64,000 bases of DNA from NCBI GenBank assembly GCA_012270795.1, contig JAAXHO010000196.1:1-64000 (forward strand), read 5' to 3'. Under the pieces are notes generated by a model that worked only from the letters and a program-made list of their open reading frames with translations, did not search any database and had not been told where the DNA came from. The position numbers and the translations under genes are program-made. The DNA comes from Candidatus Poribacteria bacterium (GTDB lineage Bacteria > Poribacteria > WGA-4E > WGA-3G). Below are positions 27,262-36,932 of the stretch, piece by piece; the stretch's first letter is position 1; each line of letters begins with the position of its first letter.

Positions 27262-27335
27262 ATTATTCTAGAAATGATTCAGTAGTGGAAATAACTCATA
27301 TCTAATAAGGCCAAAATAAAAGTATAAGGTCCTTA

Positions 27336-28529
27336 CTACAAACTAATTCCCAATTCTTTGGCAATTGTATTTACATCTTTATCACCGCGTCCTGAAAGGC
27401 ATACTACTATGACCTTATCTTTCCCAAGTTTCGGTGCAAGTTCACGCAGATATGCAATCGCATGTGCCGATTCTAACGCTGGAATGATGCCCTCAGTTTC
27501 TGATAACAACTGGAATCCTTCTACTGCTTCTGTATCGGTGATTGGTACATATTCTGCTCTACCCGTTTCACGATAATAACTGTGTTCAGGACCAACTCCG
27601 GGGTAATCCAAACCTGCTGAGATTGAATGTGCGGGTGTAATCTGTCCATCTTCTTCTTGCAGAAGATAGCACTTGGCACCGTGAAAAACGCCTACAGTTC
27701 CTGCAGTGAGTGGGGCTGCATGCCGTCCGCTACGGATGCTTTCACCTGCCGCCTCAACACCGATAAGACGTACAGATTTATCATGATAGAATGGATAGAA
27801 CATACCGAGAGAATTACTCCCACCGCCGACACAAGCGACGACACAATCAGGTAAATCACCTTCCTGTTCTAAAATTTGTGCCTTAGTTTCTTCACCGATA
27901 ACAGCTTGGAAGTCTCTCACAATCATTGGATAGGGATGTGCTCCTACAACAGACCCCAGCAGCATATAGGTTGTGCGGACATTGGTGACCCAATCTCTGA
28001 AACAGGCGTTGATCGCATCTTTCAATGTGCGCGACCCAGAGTTCACCGGCACCACCTTCGTTCCCATCAACTGCATGCGGAAGACATTGAGTGCCTGTCG
28101 TTCTATGTCCTCTTCACCCATATAGACTTCGCATTCCATATCAAACTTCGCGGCGACGGTCGCAGTAGCAACACCATGCTGTCCAGCACCCGTCTCTGCA
28201 ATGATGCGTTTCTTTCCCATCCAACGTGCAAGTAGGATCTGTCCAATTGCGCTGTTGATTTTGTGTGCCCCTGTATGATTCAGGTCTTCCCGTTTGAGGT
28301 ATATCTTCGCGCCGCCAAGGGTTTCAGTCAACCGTTCAGCATAGTAAAGCGGATTTGGTCGTCCAACATATTCGCTAAGGTAATACTGAAATTCCTTTTG
28401 AAAATCGGGATTGTCTTTTAGTGTCTCATAAGCTTTCTCAAGTTCTATGAGGGCAGGCATTAGTGTTTCAGGGACATATCTTCCACCAAATTGTCCAAAA
28501 TGCCCTGTGGCATCAGGGAGTTGTTGCAT
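27336..28529 (-). CDS. trpB: Tryptophan synthase beta subunit
   Basis: TrpB condenses indole and serine to tryptophan using PLP, normally in a complex with TrpA. From ATG at 28529 (GGAG 7 bases upstream) the protein is 397 residues, the normal length. Clear landmarks are [20 protein letters not shown] at the start, the PLP lysine in [14 protein letters not shown], and the Gly-rich phosphate loop [15 protein letters not shown]. An in-frame upstream ATG at 28562 lacks a ribosome site. No other trp gene is nearby; the upstream neighbour is a 2-hydroxyacid dehydrogenase 49 bases away, possibly co-transcribed. Confidence 0.97.
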   Translation of the reverse strand: MQQLPDATGHFGQFGGRYVPETLMPALIELEKAYETLKDNPDFQKEFQYYLSEYVGRPNPLYYAERLTETLGGAKIYLKREDLNHTGAHKINSAIGQILLARWMGKKRIIAETGAGQHGVATATVAAKFDMECEVYMGEEDIERQALNVFRMQLMGTKVVPVNSGSRTLKDAINACFRDWVTNVRTTYMLLGSVVGAHPYPMIVRDFQAVIGEETKAQILEQEGDLPDCVVACVGGGSNSLGMFYPFYHDKSVRLIGVEAAGESIRSGRHAAPLTAGTVGVFHGAKCYLLQEEDGQITPAHSISAGLDYPGVGPEHSYYRETGRAEYVPITDTEAVEGFQLLSETEGIIPALESAHAIAYLRELAPKLGKDKVIVVCLSGRGDKDVNTIAKELGISL

Positions 28530-28578
28530 GTGAGTTCTCCATTTTCTATAGTGTAACTTCAAAGCATATTTATGTCTA

Positions 28579-29586
28579 TTATCTCATAAGTGATTTTGCA
28601 CGTAGGTTTGGACGTTCTAAAACTGATGGGTTTATCACTGTTTCCGGCAGCTTTCCTGTTAGCACCTGTGCGACACATGTTGCTGCGGTGATCTGCAATT
28701 CTAATATTGATTCTTTTGAGATAAAAGCAGCGTGCGGAGTAATAATCACATTATCAAGTTTGAGTAACTTCTCATCTGATTGTGGCGGTTCGGTTTCCAG
28801 GACATCTAACCCGGCACCTGCAAGTTCACCATTTTCAAGGGCAGAGATCAAAGCTTCAGTGTCAATAATTCCCCCGCGTGACGTGTTAATCAGGAATGCA
28901 GTCGGTTTCATCACACGAAATTCTTCATAACTGAACATGTGTTGCGTTTCAGGAGTCAATGGTGCGTGGATAGTGATAAAATCGGATGTCATGAGCAGTT
29001 CTTGAAAAGTGACTTTTTCTGCCCTATATTCTTGAATAGCTTCGGATAAAGCTCGCGGTGAATAAACGGCTACATTCAGTCCAAACGTCTTCGCTTTTGG
29101 GACCACTGCTTTCGCAATGTTGCCAAACCCAACAATACCTAAGGTTTTGCCACGTAATCTATACATCTGTGGTCCAAGATTCTGTTCCCAAATACCAGAT
29201 TTGACAGCTACATTGAAGTGCGAAATGTTTCTGGCACAAGCAAGGAGCAGTGCCATTGCATGATCAGAGACTTCATCAACGCAATATGTAGGCACATTTG
29301 TTACAATGATACCGTTCTGAGTGGCAGCCTCAACATCAATGTTATCCAAACCGATTCCATAACGTGTAATAATTTGACACTTTTCGGCAGCCACAATAAC
29401 GCATTCACGGACAGGTTTCCAACAAGTGAGGATGCTGTCCACAGTTGGGGCAAAGCTGAGGAGTTCTGCTTCGTCACCCGTTTCTGCGACGATTAACTCC
29501 GCACCAATTTCTGCCAGAAGTTTACGTTCTGGTTCAAGGGAACGCCATGCATAATCCGTAATGAGTATTTTCCAATTGTTTTGCAT
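28579..29586 (-). CDS. D-2-hydroxyacid dehydrogenase (phosphoglycerate dehydrogenase/CtBP-like)
   Basis: This is a 335-residue NAD-dependent D-isomer 2-hydroxyacid dehydrogenase. The substrate-domain segment is [20 protein letters not shown]. The Rossmann glycine motif is [16 protein letters not shown]. The NAD/catalytic Arg region is [14 protein letters not shown], and the catalytic Glu and His are in LDVLETEPP and ITPHAAF. The overall pattern is nearest to SerA-like and C-terminal-binding-protein-like enzymes, but it lacks the ACT domain of long SerA. It may make 3-phosphohydroxypyruvate for serine, which TrpB downstream would use, but other 2-hydroxyacids are possible. Confidence 0.88.
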   Translation of the reverse strand: MQNNWKILITDYAWRSLEPERKLLAEIGAELIVAETGDEAELLSFAPTVDSILTCWKPVRECVIVAAEKCQIITRYGIGLDNIDVEAATQNGIIVTNVPTYCVDEVSDHAMALLLACARNISHFNVAVKSGIWEQNLGPQMYRLRGKTLGIVGFGNIAKAVVPKAKTFGLNVAVYSPRALSEAIQEYRAEKVTFQELLMTSDFITIHAPLTPETQHMFSYEEFRVMKPTAFLINTSRGGIIDTEALISALENGELAGAGLDVLETEPPQSDEKLLKLDNVIITPHAAFISKESILELQITAATCVAQVLTGKLPETVINPSVLERPNLRAKSLMR

Positions 29587-29800
29587 TTTATTTGACCGTC
29601 AGTGACCGATCCTACAAGAAAACTTTTGCGTCTCTGACTGCATTGTTTGTGCTAAATCGATTTCCAAGTAGTGAACGTAATTCTTTATGATGCTGTTTTA
29701 TATTATGTTGACTCATGCTATCGGTATTTTAGCATGGTTTTCTGTGTGGTGGCAAGGTAAATGTAAGGGAGCTGTTAGGTTGTTAGCATCAGATTTCCTA

Positions 29801-32800
29801 CTATTCAGGCGTGGAAATGATAACATTATCCTGAAAGATTGGGGATAGGTAGTTGGGATCCGCATCATTACGGAAAAGGATATGCCATTCTTCAGCAAAT
29901 GATTGTCTATCCTCGTCAGGATATTTACGTATTAGATTAGACATACTGGTTCTTGAAATCATATAGGCATCCATTTGTACAAGTTCACCGCGAAAGCGTT
30001 CATGAGAAAGGTCGCGTAATCTTTTAAAAAGCGTTATTTTCTTGTTGGGTTCATTGATGACTTCATGTACCATGCTGTGAGGCTCAATAAAGACGATACG
30101 TTGTTTTTTCCCTTCAAGTATCCAGAGGATAAAGTCAGGGTAAAAACCTTCATTTACGAAAAAACCGATACCTTTGCCGCGGCTATGGTTACGTAAGAGG
30201 AAAACCTGTTTTTTGGCAAGAAGTTTCTCACCTTGACCACGTACGTAACGACGAAGATCTTCTACAAAGTGTTTTTCACTTTCCTCTAAGGCTGGTGGAG
30301 TTGTACGTAATAGTGCGTCTGCTTCACCTACGGTAAGAAGTGGTTGGTAGAGATGACGGTCGTTATAGACATTCGGAAGATTCGTTAAGTCAGGTCCGTA
30401 AATATCACCATTTTCTATGAGATGTTTTATTTGTGGTTCAAGCTCACTTGCATCTTCTCGAGGAATAGATACCTTCCAATTTGTGAAGTTACGATTGTTT
30501 TTATCTAATTTCCCTGGACGCACTGCTTCATCATTCCAACGTTTCTGAATGATGCGGTAGAATTTGGAGATATATTTGCGGAGGAGTGTTAGTACTAATT
30601 CCTCTAATCGTTTCAATTCAGCAAATGATTTCGGCATAACTTCAGACTCATCCATGATATAAAGTTCATATAAACCTAAGTTTGGATTAAGTATCTGCTT
30701 GAGAATCTCGGTGTTAAAGATCAGATTATGAAATTGTTTTTCCTGCTTATACTCAAGGAGTTGCAAGTAAATGTGCTCCCAGTCCACCAGTTTCAAGTAT
30801 TTGTCTTCAATATGAGTTTGGAGTGCCGCATCAGCGCGATCGCTTTGAATACCACTTTGTGAACTACTGCCAATAATCTCTACGCTTTGAGTCGTATGGG
30901 TAATAATAGCTGCTGGATCTGCGTCAAGCAGGACACACTTTCCTTTAGCAGCTTTGTTATACTCCAAGACTTTTGGAACAAAAAGTTGATTCGAAAGGTA
31001 AGTCATGTTGGGCTTGATGGGTAATTCCAATTGGACTGGTTCCTCGGGTGGGACACCTTCACGCATAAGGTAATCTCGGAATTGTACCATGAAATTGGCA
31101 CGGACAGCAAAGATGTTGAGTGTTTCTAAAAGTGGGAGATTAAGTGGATGTTCGCCATGAATCGCGCTACTACGTTTGAGACACATATCCTTACCACGTA
31201 GCCGAACTCCTCTACCGAAAAGTTGAATAATCTGAGAACCTTCTTGCTTACCAATGTTCAATAGTCCCATAGCGGTGACACGCCAACTGTCCCACCCTTC
31301 AATGAACTTTTTCGCACCAATGAGGATATTAATTGGACTGTCAAAGGTGTTTATGTCGTTAAAGAGACTCTCGGTGAGAACATCTTCAGAATCTGTTTTA
31401 ATACCTGCATCGTCATTTTCAACAAGTTTTTTGAAGGCAGACGTGTCGCCAATGTAAATGAGTCCGAATTCCTTACTACCGTGTGTAGTTCTCAAAGCGA
31501 TTTCACCTGGGGTGTTTCGGATGCCACACAGGTGCAATTCCCCACTTGAGTCTGTGTGAAATACTTCTTTGAGAATAGCGATGTAAATTTGCGCTGGTGT
31601 ATCTTCGGATTCTTTGAGATAGCCGAGACGATTGTAAAAAACATCGCTACCGTTGCCATCTTTTAATCCGGAATCGTTGTTGAGAATTTTCTCAATAGTA
31701 TCAATTGCCCAACCCTTTTCATTTTTCAGGAACTGGTGCAGAAAGCGGATAACATTAAGAACATCAGAACGTGATTGTTTGTTTTCGGTATAAACGGCAT
31801 TCACCCTACTACCGACAAATGCCCATAGTGGCGAGTCTAAACCGTAGGCACGCACTGCTGCAGTGTTTTGACTGAAATAACGTCTCTGTTCATAGAAACT
31901 CAGGAGATTCCCCAAAAGCAGTGTTTCGATTTGTGTTGCATCATCGTGCATCACATTGAGTATACGGAAGTTCTTACCGTACCCATCACCGTAGAAATAT
32001 CGGTAGGAGTAGTCAAATACGATGGCTTTTCCGTATTCATCAATGAGGTCGGCATTGCTTGCAGCGGCAAGTGCCTGCCCAAAGGTCGCGCTGTATTCAA
32101 AAGTAAAACCTGTTTCGGCGAGTGCTTCTCGGTATTCACGCCAGACTTTACCACCACTGCCTTTATGTCCTTCATCTACAAAGATGAGATTATTTCCCTC
32201 AAATGCCTCAACTGGAACGCTTACGCCGCTACCTGTTTTTTCCTCTACTAACTTTGTAATTTCAATGACTTGCATGGTGTCGTGCGCGAAACGATTACCT
32301 TCAACGTTAAAACGTTCACATCGGATATCCGAATTTGCTAATTCGCGCATGTGTTGTTCGCTTAATCCTTCGTTTGGTGTGATAAGCACAATGTGGTCTA
32401 ACTTCTCTTTGCAGTAATGCAGATATTGGTGAAAGTTGATGTGCATGATGAGGGTTTTCCCTGCCCCCGTTGCCATCCAAAAGGCAAGTTTTTCGACGTC
32501 TGCTTCTGAAAAAAGGGTATCCATCGCGTCACTGGGTGCTCTTGCATCGTTACGAGTTTGGACAAAACCGTTGAGTTGACGCAAGAACTCTGCAGGTTTG
32601 TTGAATTTCCAATCCAAAAAGATTTCTGTGTAAAGCAGTGCAAGGTATTGAAAATAGCGAAGGACAATTGGCTGTGTCCGTTTACTGTTTATCGCAGCTA
32701 AGTGCCGTTTGATGTTGGCATCGTAAGTTGGCAGTACTTCAGCTATCGGAGAATCTGGATCTGCTTGAGAGATAAGAAATTCACAGATGGGAGAGTGACC

Positions 32801-32938
32801 ATCTGGATTGAATCCTTCCTCTTCGTTTTTTACTGCGTTGAGAAGGGCTTGTGTGGTTTTGTATTTGAAGTGACTATTTAACCATCCGTGAAGGGTAAGG
32901 TGATTTTCAAGTTTGCGTTGTGTATTGTTTCTCGGCAT
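29801..32938 (-). CDS. Type III-like restriction enzyme, Res (helicase-nuclease) subunit
   Basis: This 1045-residue superfamily 2 helicase-nuclease cuts incoming DNA after translocation, together with Mod. Walker A is WMATGAGKT near residue 160, and the DEAD-type box is FVDEGHKGSGG near 253. Helicase C-terminal motifs appear in GWDSWRVTAMGLLNIGKQEG and QLFGRGVRLRG. The C-terminal nuclease region reads FYPDFILWILEGKKQRIVFI and then EPHSM, near residue 950. The PD and acidic residue are present, but His stands where PD-(D/E)XK nucleases have Lys. It starts 23 bases after the methylase gene and is co-transcribed with it. Confidence 0.9.
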   Translation of the reverse strand: MPRNNTQRKLENHLTLHGWLNSHFKYKTTQALLNAVKNEEEGFNPDGHSPICEFLISQADPDSPIAEVLPTYDANIKRHLAAINSKRTQPIVLRYFQYLALLYTEIFLDWKFNKPAEFLRQLNGFVQTRNDARAPSDAMDTLFSEADVEKLAFWMATGAGKTLIMHINFHQYLHYCKEKLDHIVLITPNEGLSEQHMRELANSDIRCERFNVEGNRFAHDTMQVIEITKLVEEKTGSGVSVPVEAFEGNNLIFVDEGHKGSGGKVWREYREALAETGFTFEYSATFGQALAAASNADLIDEYGKAIVFDYSYRYFYGDGYGKNFRILNVMHDDATQIETLLLGNLLSFYEQRRYFSQNTAAVRAYGLDSPLWAFVGSRVNAVYTENKQSRSDVLNVIRFLHQFLKNEKGWAIDTIEKILNNDSGLKDGNGSDVFYNRLGYLKESEDTPAQIYIAILKEVFHTDSSGELHLCGIRNTPGEIALRTTHGSKEFGLIYIGDTSAFKKLVENDDAGIKTDSEDVLTESLFNDINTFDSPINILIGAKKFIEGWDSWRVTAMGLLNIGKQEGSQIIQLFGRGVRLRGKDMCLKRSSAIHGEHPLNLPLLETLNIFAVRANFMVQFRDYLMREGVPPEEPVQLELPIKPNMTYLSNQLFVPKVLEYNKAAKGKCVLLDADPAAIITHTTQSVEIIGSSSQSGIQSDRADAALQTHIEDKYLKLVDWEHIYLQLLEYKQEKQFHNLIFNTEILKQILNPNLGLYELYIMDESEVMPKSFAELKRLEELVLTLLRKYISKFYRIIQKRWNDEAVRPGKLDKNNRNFTNWKVSIPREDASELEPQIKHLIENGDIYGPDLTNLPNVYNDRHLYQPLLTVGEADALLRTTPPALEESEKHFVEDLRRYVRGQGEKLLAKKQVFLLRNHSRGKGIGFFVNEGFYPDFILWILEGKKQRIVFIEPHSMVHEVINEPNKKITLFKRLRDLSHERFRGELVQMDAYMISRTSMSNLIRKYPDEDRQSFAEEWHILFRNDADPNYLSPIFQDNVIISTPE

Positions 32939-32961
32939 AAGAATTTCTCCGGTCAGATTTA

Positions 32962-35031
32962 TTATTCAAACATCAATTTTTTGAAAAGCGGATCTATGGG
33001 TTTCGCATCGGGAACAATAGAGTCGGTGTTTATATACACCTCATTTGCATCATCTGTGAGTTTGTTTTCCTGAATAAAACTGTAATCTCGTTCAAAATCT
33101 TGTTGTTCCCACCCCACAGTTTTACGCCAGATGATGACGAAGGTTTTTTGTCCGACTGTGCCTTTGTAGACAAGATAAGGTCTGTCATCATCTTTCAAGC
33201 ACTGACGCGTCTGGACTGACAGACCGAGCAGATAATTGAATGTTTCAGGTAAATCTATGTCTTGTTTCTGTGTCTGCATATCTTTGACGATCTTGAGTTG
33301 ATAACTGAACGGATTTTTGAGTTCGGAGATGTTTAGGAACGTTGGACTTTCCTTTGTATCGCTTTCCAGTATGTAATTCAGTTGGTGTTCGTCCATTAAC
33401 AGATTCTGATGTTCGGGTTCGTTGAATTCTATGTTGTTGAGGGCATCTTCATAAGATTCAATGCGCTGGTATTTGAACATGTGAGAGAGGCGACTCTCAT
33501 GGGATACAGGTTTTGCATCTTTCCACTTTTCAGCATATACGGCTTTCTTGATACGGGGTTTAAGGACGGTATCAAAATGATGTCCCACTTCAACGATGAT
33601 GTATTTACGATTGCCCTCATCTTCACGATTAAGATTAATGGCTGCATGGGCAGTAGTGCCTGAACCTCCGAAATAATCAAGCACAGTATCATTTTTATCA
33701 AGAGAAGAAACAGTTAGGCAATCCTCAACAAGATGGATAGACTTTGGAAACATGAACGCGAGACTATCACCTAGCATATTTGTTAAAAATATAGTGCCAT
33801 ATTGTGTTGATGAGTACTCTGTTTTGCCCCACCATGTCTTGGGTAGCATGCCTTCTTCGTTTAGATAACGTTTAATTGCAATCCGAATATTACCATGTCG
33901 ATCAGTTCTTGCGATAGTTTCCGATAATTTTTCAGACAATGTTTCAACTCCATATCCCCATGTCATCTCTTCACCATCTGGTTTGACTGGTAATACTTTT
34001 GTTTCATCTAGCCCTGGTGATTCCAAGAGATTCCATTGTCGACTCTGGTTATTCCATTCCATGCGAGGAATTCGAATCCTTTCATCCTTGACAAAGAGAG
34101 GATAGAACAAACGAGGACGTGCTGTTCGAAAAGCGTTGGGACCTCCACCACTTCTGAGCCCTTTCCAGGTGAAAAGGCGATCCTGCTCATCAATTTTGGC
34201 GTTCTCAAGCTGTTCTTTTGTTCTTTCAAGGCGACCAACTTTTGCTGATCCAGTCAATCCAAAGAACATTGCGTATTCATGTGCAGGTGCAAAGCCAGTT
34301 GGTCTTTGTCGACCTGCTGGATTAGAACAAACTGTTGCGGTTCCCAATTCATTTTCTTTCCCAAAAAGCTTTTGGAGTAACTGCCGTAGATTAGCGGCTT
34401 CTACGTCGTCAATCGCTGCACAAAAAATACCATTTTCTGTTAACATTCCTTGAGAGACTGAAATTCGATCTGCCATCAACGACATCCAAGATGAATCTTT
34501 GTAGTTGTTTTTATACAGAATTGCTGAAGCATCGGTGTTATAAGGTGGGTCAATATAGATGGCTTTTATAGATTCTTGATACTTCTCAGCCAACAGATTT
34601 AACGCTTGAAAATTCTCACCATGTATTAACAAACCGTCAGTCTCATTATCCAGATCGTCGAAATGTGCCAAGAGTCTATCCTTGAATTCAAAATCAAAGT
34701 TACCCGTGTCCAAAATCAAATTTGGGTTTTCTTTGAGGAAGTCAACGGAGATAGCAACCTCCCTGCCCTCCTTATCAGGAGGGTTGAAGAGGTTAGCGTC
34801 TATTTCGTGGATAGCAAAGAGGTCTTTCCATTCCTCAAGTTGTGGAGTATTCGCTATAATTTCAGGGTAAAATTCTTCTGGTACGCGGTCAAGCGTGAGG
34901 CAGTAGTCGGTGGAGAGAACAAACTTCTTTTTGAGCCAGAGACGTTTCTGAAATTCTTGTATGTGGGAAAGGAAATCAATGATTTTGGTGGCAATGGAGT
35001 GAACGAGTTTAGCGGATTCAATCCAACCCAT
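32962..35031 (-). CDS. Type III-like DNA adenine methyltransferase Mod, catalytic part
   Basis: This 689-residue beta-class N6-adenine methyltransferase has DPPY at residues 161-164 and, in the expected order, the SAM-binding motif VLDYFGGSGTTAHA near 445-457. With Res it forms a type III-like restriction-modification system; Mod also supplies target recognition through the C-terminal region. Its ATG overlaps the last codons of the upstream ORF by 14 bases (ATG...TGA), and no Shine-Dalgarno is visible. The N-terminal ~40 residues (ATKIIDFLSHIQEFQKRLW) look like the middle of longer Mod proteins of this type. This argues that the upstream ORF and this one were one gene of about 1055 codons. 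Confidence 0.9.
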   Translation of the reverse strand: MGWIESAKLVHSIATKIIDFLSHIQEFQKRLWLKKKFVLSTDYCLTLDRVPEEFYPEIIANTPQLEEWKDLFAIHEIDANLFNPPDKEGREVAISVDFLKENPNLILDTGNFDFEFKDRLLAHFDDLDNETDGLLIHGENFQALNLLAEKYQESIKAIYIDPPYNTDASAILYKNNYKDSSWMSLMADRISVSQGMLTENGIFCAAIDDVEAANLRQLLQKLFGKENELGTATVCSNPAGRQRPTGFAPAHEYAMFFGLTGSAKVGRLERTKEQLENAKIDEQDRLFTWKGLRSGGGPNAFRTARPRLFYPLFVKDERIRIPRMEWNNQSRQWNLLESPGLDETKVLPVKPDGEEMTWGYGVETLSEKLSETIARTDRHGNIRIAIKRYLNEEGMLPKTWWGKTEYSSTQYGTIFLTNMLGDSLAFMFPKSIHLVEDCLTVSSLDKNDTVLDYFGGSGTTAHAAINLNREDEGNRKYIIVEVGHHFDTVLKPRIKKAVYAEKWKDAKPVSHESRLSHMFKYQRIESYEDALNNIEFNEPEHQNLLMDEHQLNYILESDTKESPTFLNISELKNPFSYQLKIVKDMQTQKQDIDLPETFNYLLGLSVQTRQCLKDDDRPYLVYKGTVGQKTFVIIWRKTVGWEQQDFERDYSFIQENKLTDDANEVYINTDSIVPDAKPIDPLFKKLMFE

Positions 35032-36118
35032 TTCTGATAATGGAATTGGATGCAGAGTACTCTCTCTCTTTTGTTAAAAAATGTTTTGTTAAAATTAATT
35101 CAGTCAAAGGGATAACTTCGTTTTTAATGTAAACATCGAGTTCACAGTTAAGGAATTGCCGAAGGTCTTTGTGAATGAAAAAATCTGCGGTGTTGCGGCG
35201 GGTGTAGGTGCGGAGATGTTTTTTGAGAAGGGTTACCTCGTCTTTTTCATGTCCAAGTTCACTTTGGATTTCGTAGTGGCTGCCTAATTGTTCTATAATT
35301 TCTTGCTCAGCAGCATCAATAATTTTGTCTTGTTGTTTTTGGCTGCCATAGAGAGATTTTTCTTCATCGGTGAGTGGACGGTATTCAAAAGGGATTCGTA
35401 CTTCATCGGTTTCTGATTTATAGGTTGTTTCTGCAGATAAGGGAATAAAGAAACGTTTTGCACCTTTAACGTTGTCTTTTTCAATATCTACCTCGCGGAG
35501 GTCAAAGATAACAGTGATGTCATAGGATTTAAAACGATAATCGGAGAAGTGTTCACCACTCTTGACATAGTATTGATCCTTGTTTGCCCAATGGAGATAT
35601 ACCTCTTCACCGTTATATGGGACAGCGTAACGTTCGGTTTGGGAGTAACGTCTGCGTGGGATAAAGTCACCGTTATCGTAATAGCGGGAAAAGAAGGTGT
35701 ACAGGTGGTTGAAAACGTTATCTGATCGTTGATCACGTGTTTGTGGATTACCGAATTCTTCTTTTGCCTCAAGGTATTTTTTAACTCCGGGACGTTCTTT
35801 AATGGATTCATCAATGAGATTTCCATCTGCATCTAAGGCATCACCACCAAAAGCTGCTATGACATCTTTTTTTAGGTCTTCAAGTTTTTCGCGATCCGAT
35901 TCAATTTCAGCGTTTTCATCAAGCACTTTGTTTATTTCGGCGGGGAGTTCTTCGTCAATATAATTTTGGATTACTTTACGGCGATGGTTAATTATACGGT
36001 AAATGCCGAAATCAAGTTCTGCATCATCTGCGCGGAAGAGTTTCTCAAGTAATTTTTGTAGTTTTTCAAGTGATTCTGATATGTTGTTTTGATCTTGTTG
36101 CATAAAAGGAATTCTCAT
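35018..36118 (-). CDS. N-terminal region of the split type III-like methylase
   Basis: These 366 codons contain DDAELDFGIYRIINHRRKVI, FSRYYDNGDFIPRRRYSQ, VYLHWANKDQYYVK and DFFIHKDLRQFLNCELD. I recognise this set as the N-terminal extension of large type III-like site-specific methyltransferases. It has no methylase motif of its own. It ends in a different frame just inside the start of the catalytic ORF. An (AG)5 tract lies near its end, and one more AG would join the two frames. Start codons at 36118 and 36103 are both possible, with weak ribosome sites. It is the first gene of the Mod-Res operon. Confidence 0.8.
   Translation of the reverse strand: MRIPFMQQDQNNISESLEKLQKLLEKLFRADDAELDFGIYRIINHRRKVIQNYIDEELPAEINKVLDENAEIESDREKLEDLKKDVIAAFGGDALDADGNLIDESIKERPGVKKYLEAKEEFGNPQTRDQRSDNVFNHLYTFFSRYYDNGDFIPRRRYSQTERYAVPYNGEEVYLHWANKDQYYVKSGEHFSDYRFKSYDITVIFDLREVDIEKDNVKGAKRFFIPLSAETTYKSETDEVRIPFEYRPLTDEEKSLYGSQKQQDKIIDAAEQEIIEQLGSHYEIQSELGHEKDEVTLLKKHLRTYTRRNTADFFIHKDLRQFLNCELDVYIKNEVIPLTELILTKHFLTKEREYSASNSIIRNGLD
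35059..35068 (-). repeat. (AG)5 dinucleotide tract at the methylase frame break
   Basis: On the minus strand the coding sequence reads ACAAAA(AG)5 minus overlap, i.e. AAAAGAGAGAGAGTAC. With five units the frame runs on to TGA at 35018. With six, the frame reads TKEREST and continues into the catalytic methylase ORF. The tract is short for a classical phase-variable repeat. Confidence 0.6.
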
Positions 36119-36240
36119 TCTTGGTTTTAGATTGTATCAAATTATTATACGAATATATTGGTTTGATGTCAAAGAAAAATAAATGTTGGATTTCCATGAA
36201 GGACAGCCTTGCACGCTGAATAGTATTTATTGTGTCAGTT

Positions 36241-36831
36241 TTACTCAGGAAATGTAACACGATCGTAAATCTCCTGCAAAGATAATTCACATTGGATGGA
36301 AGCCAATGGAACTTTCTGCTCAAGGTCTTGATAACTGGTATACCCCCACTCATCCGGTTTTCGAAGGTAACGCTCTACGTTTACTCTGTCTTGAGAAACG
36401 ATGATGTATTCTTGTAAGGATTCAAGTTGTCGGTAATGTGAGAATTTTTCGCCCCTATCATACGCTTCAGTTGTGGGAGAAAGCACTTCTATGATGACAA
36501 CTGGATTGAGAAGCGTGTCAAAAACATTGTCTTCAAAACGGGGTTCCTCACAGACAATAACGATATCTGGGTAAAAGTAGGATGAAGTTAGGGGTGAACT
36601 CACGCGCATTTCGTTCATAAGAACATCGCAACCCACACTTTTTAATTGTTCGTGGAGTCCTATAGCAATATTACCTGTGATAAGATTGTGTGCAAGGTTG
36701 GAACCTGACATAGGAACGATTTTGCCGTTGACGAATTCATTTCTAACCGTATTTGCATTAGGAATAAATTTTCGCTCAAATGTAATATATTCCTCTGGTG
36801 TGAGGAGTGTTTGTGCACCTCTTAATGCCAT
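36241..36831 (-). CDS. Uma2-family (DUF820) PD-(D/E)XK-like nuclease
   Basis: Uma2 proteins adopt the restriction-endonuclease fold; their role is largely unknown, though they are abundant in cyanobacteria and symbionts. The protein is 196 residues from ATG at 36831, chosen because GGAGG lies 5 bases upstream. Family landmarks are LTPEEYITFE, EFVNGKIVPMSGSNLAHNLI, the acidic YPDIVIV, and VVIIEVLSPTTEAYDRGEKF. The last two hold the likely catalytic Asp, Glu and Lys-like residues. A paralogue sits at 48240-48815. It lies between the restriction system and the Fic gene as a single gene. Confidence 0.88.
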   Translation of the reverse strand: MALRGAQTLLTPEEYITFERKFIPNANTVRNEFVNGKIVPMSGSNLAHNLITGNIAIGLHEQLKSVGCDVLMNEMRVSSPLTSSYFYPDIVIVCEEPRFEDNVFDTLLNPVVIIEVLSPTTEAYDRGEKFSHYRQLESLQEYIIVSQDRVNVERYLRKPDEWGYTSYQDLEQKVPLASIQCELSLQEIYDRVTFPE

Positions 36832-36932
36832 GTTGTCCTCCATGAATTTATTGGTAATTCTATTATAGCTGAACTGTATAAAGATCTTAAATTTTACTTT
36901 GAACCTTCTAATCTCTAAAGAGATTCAGGTAT

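Noticed and set aside
29801-36118. BREX or DISARM defence system
   Set aside because: Only Mod- and Res-type genes are present, without the ATPase, phosphatase or other core genes of those systems.
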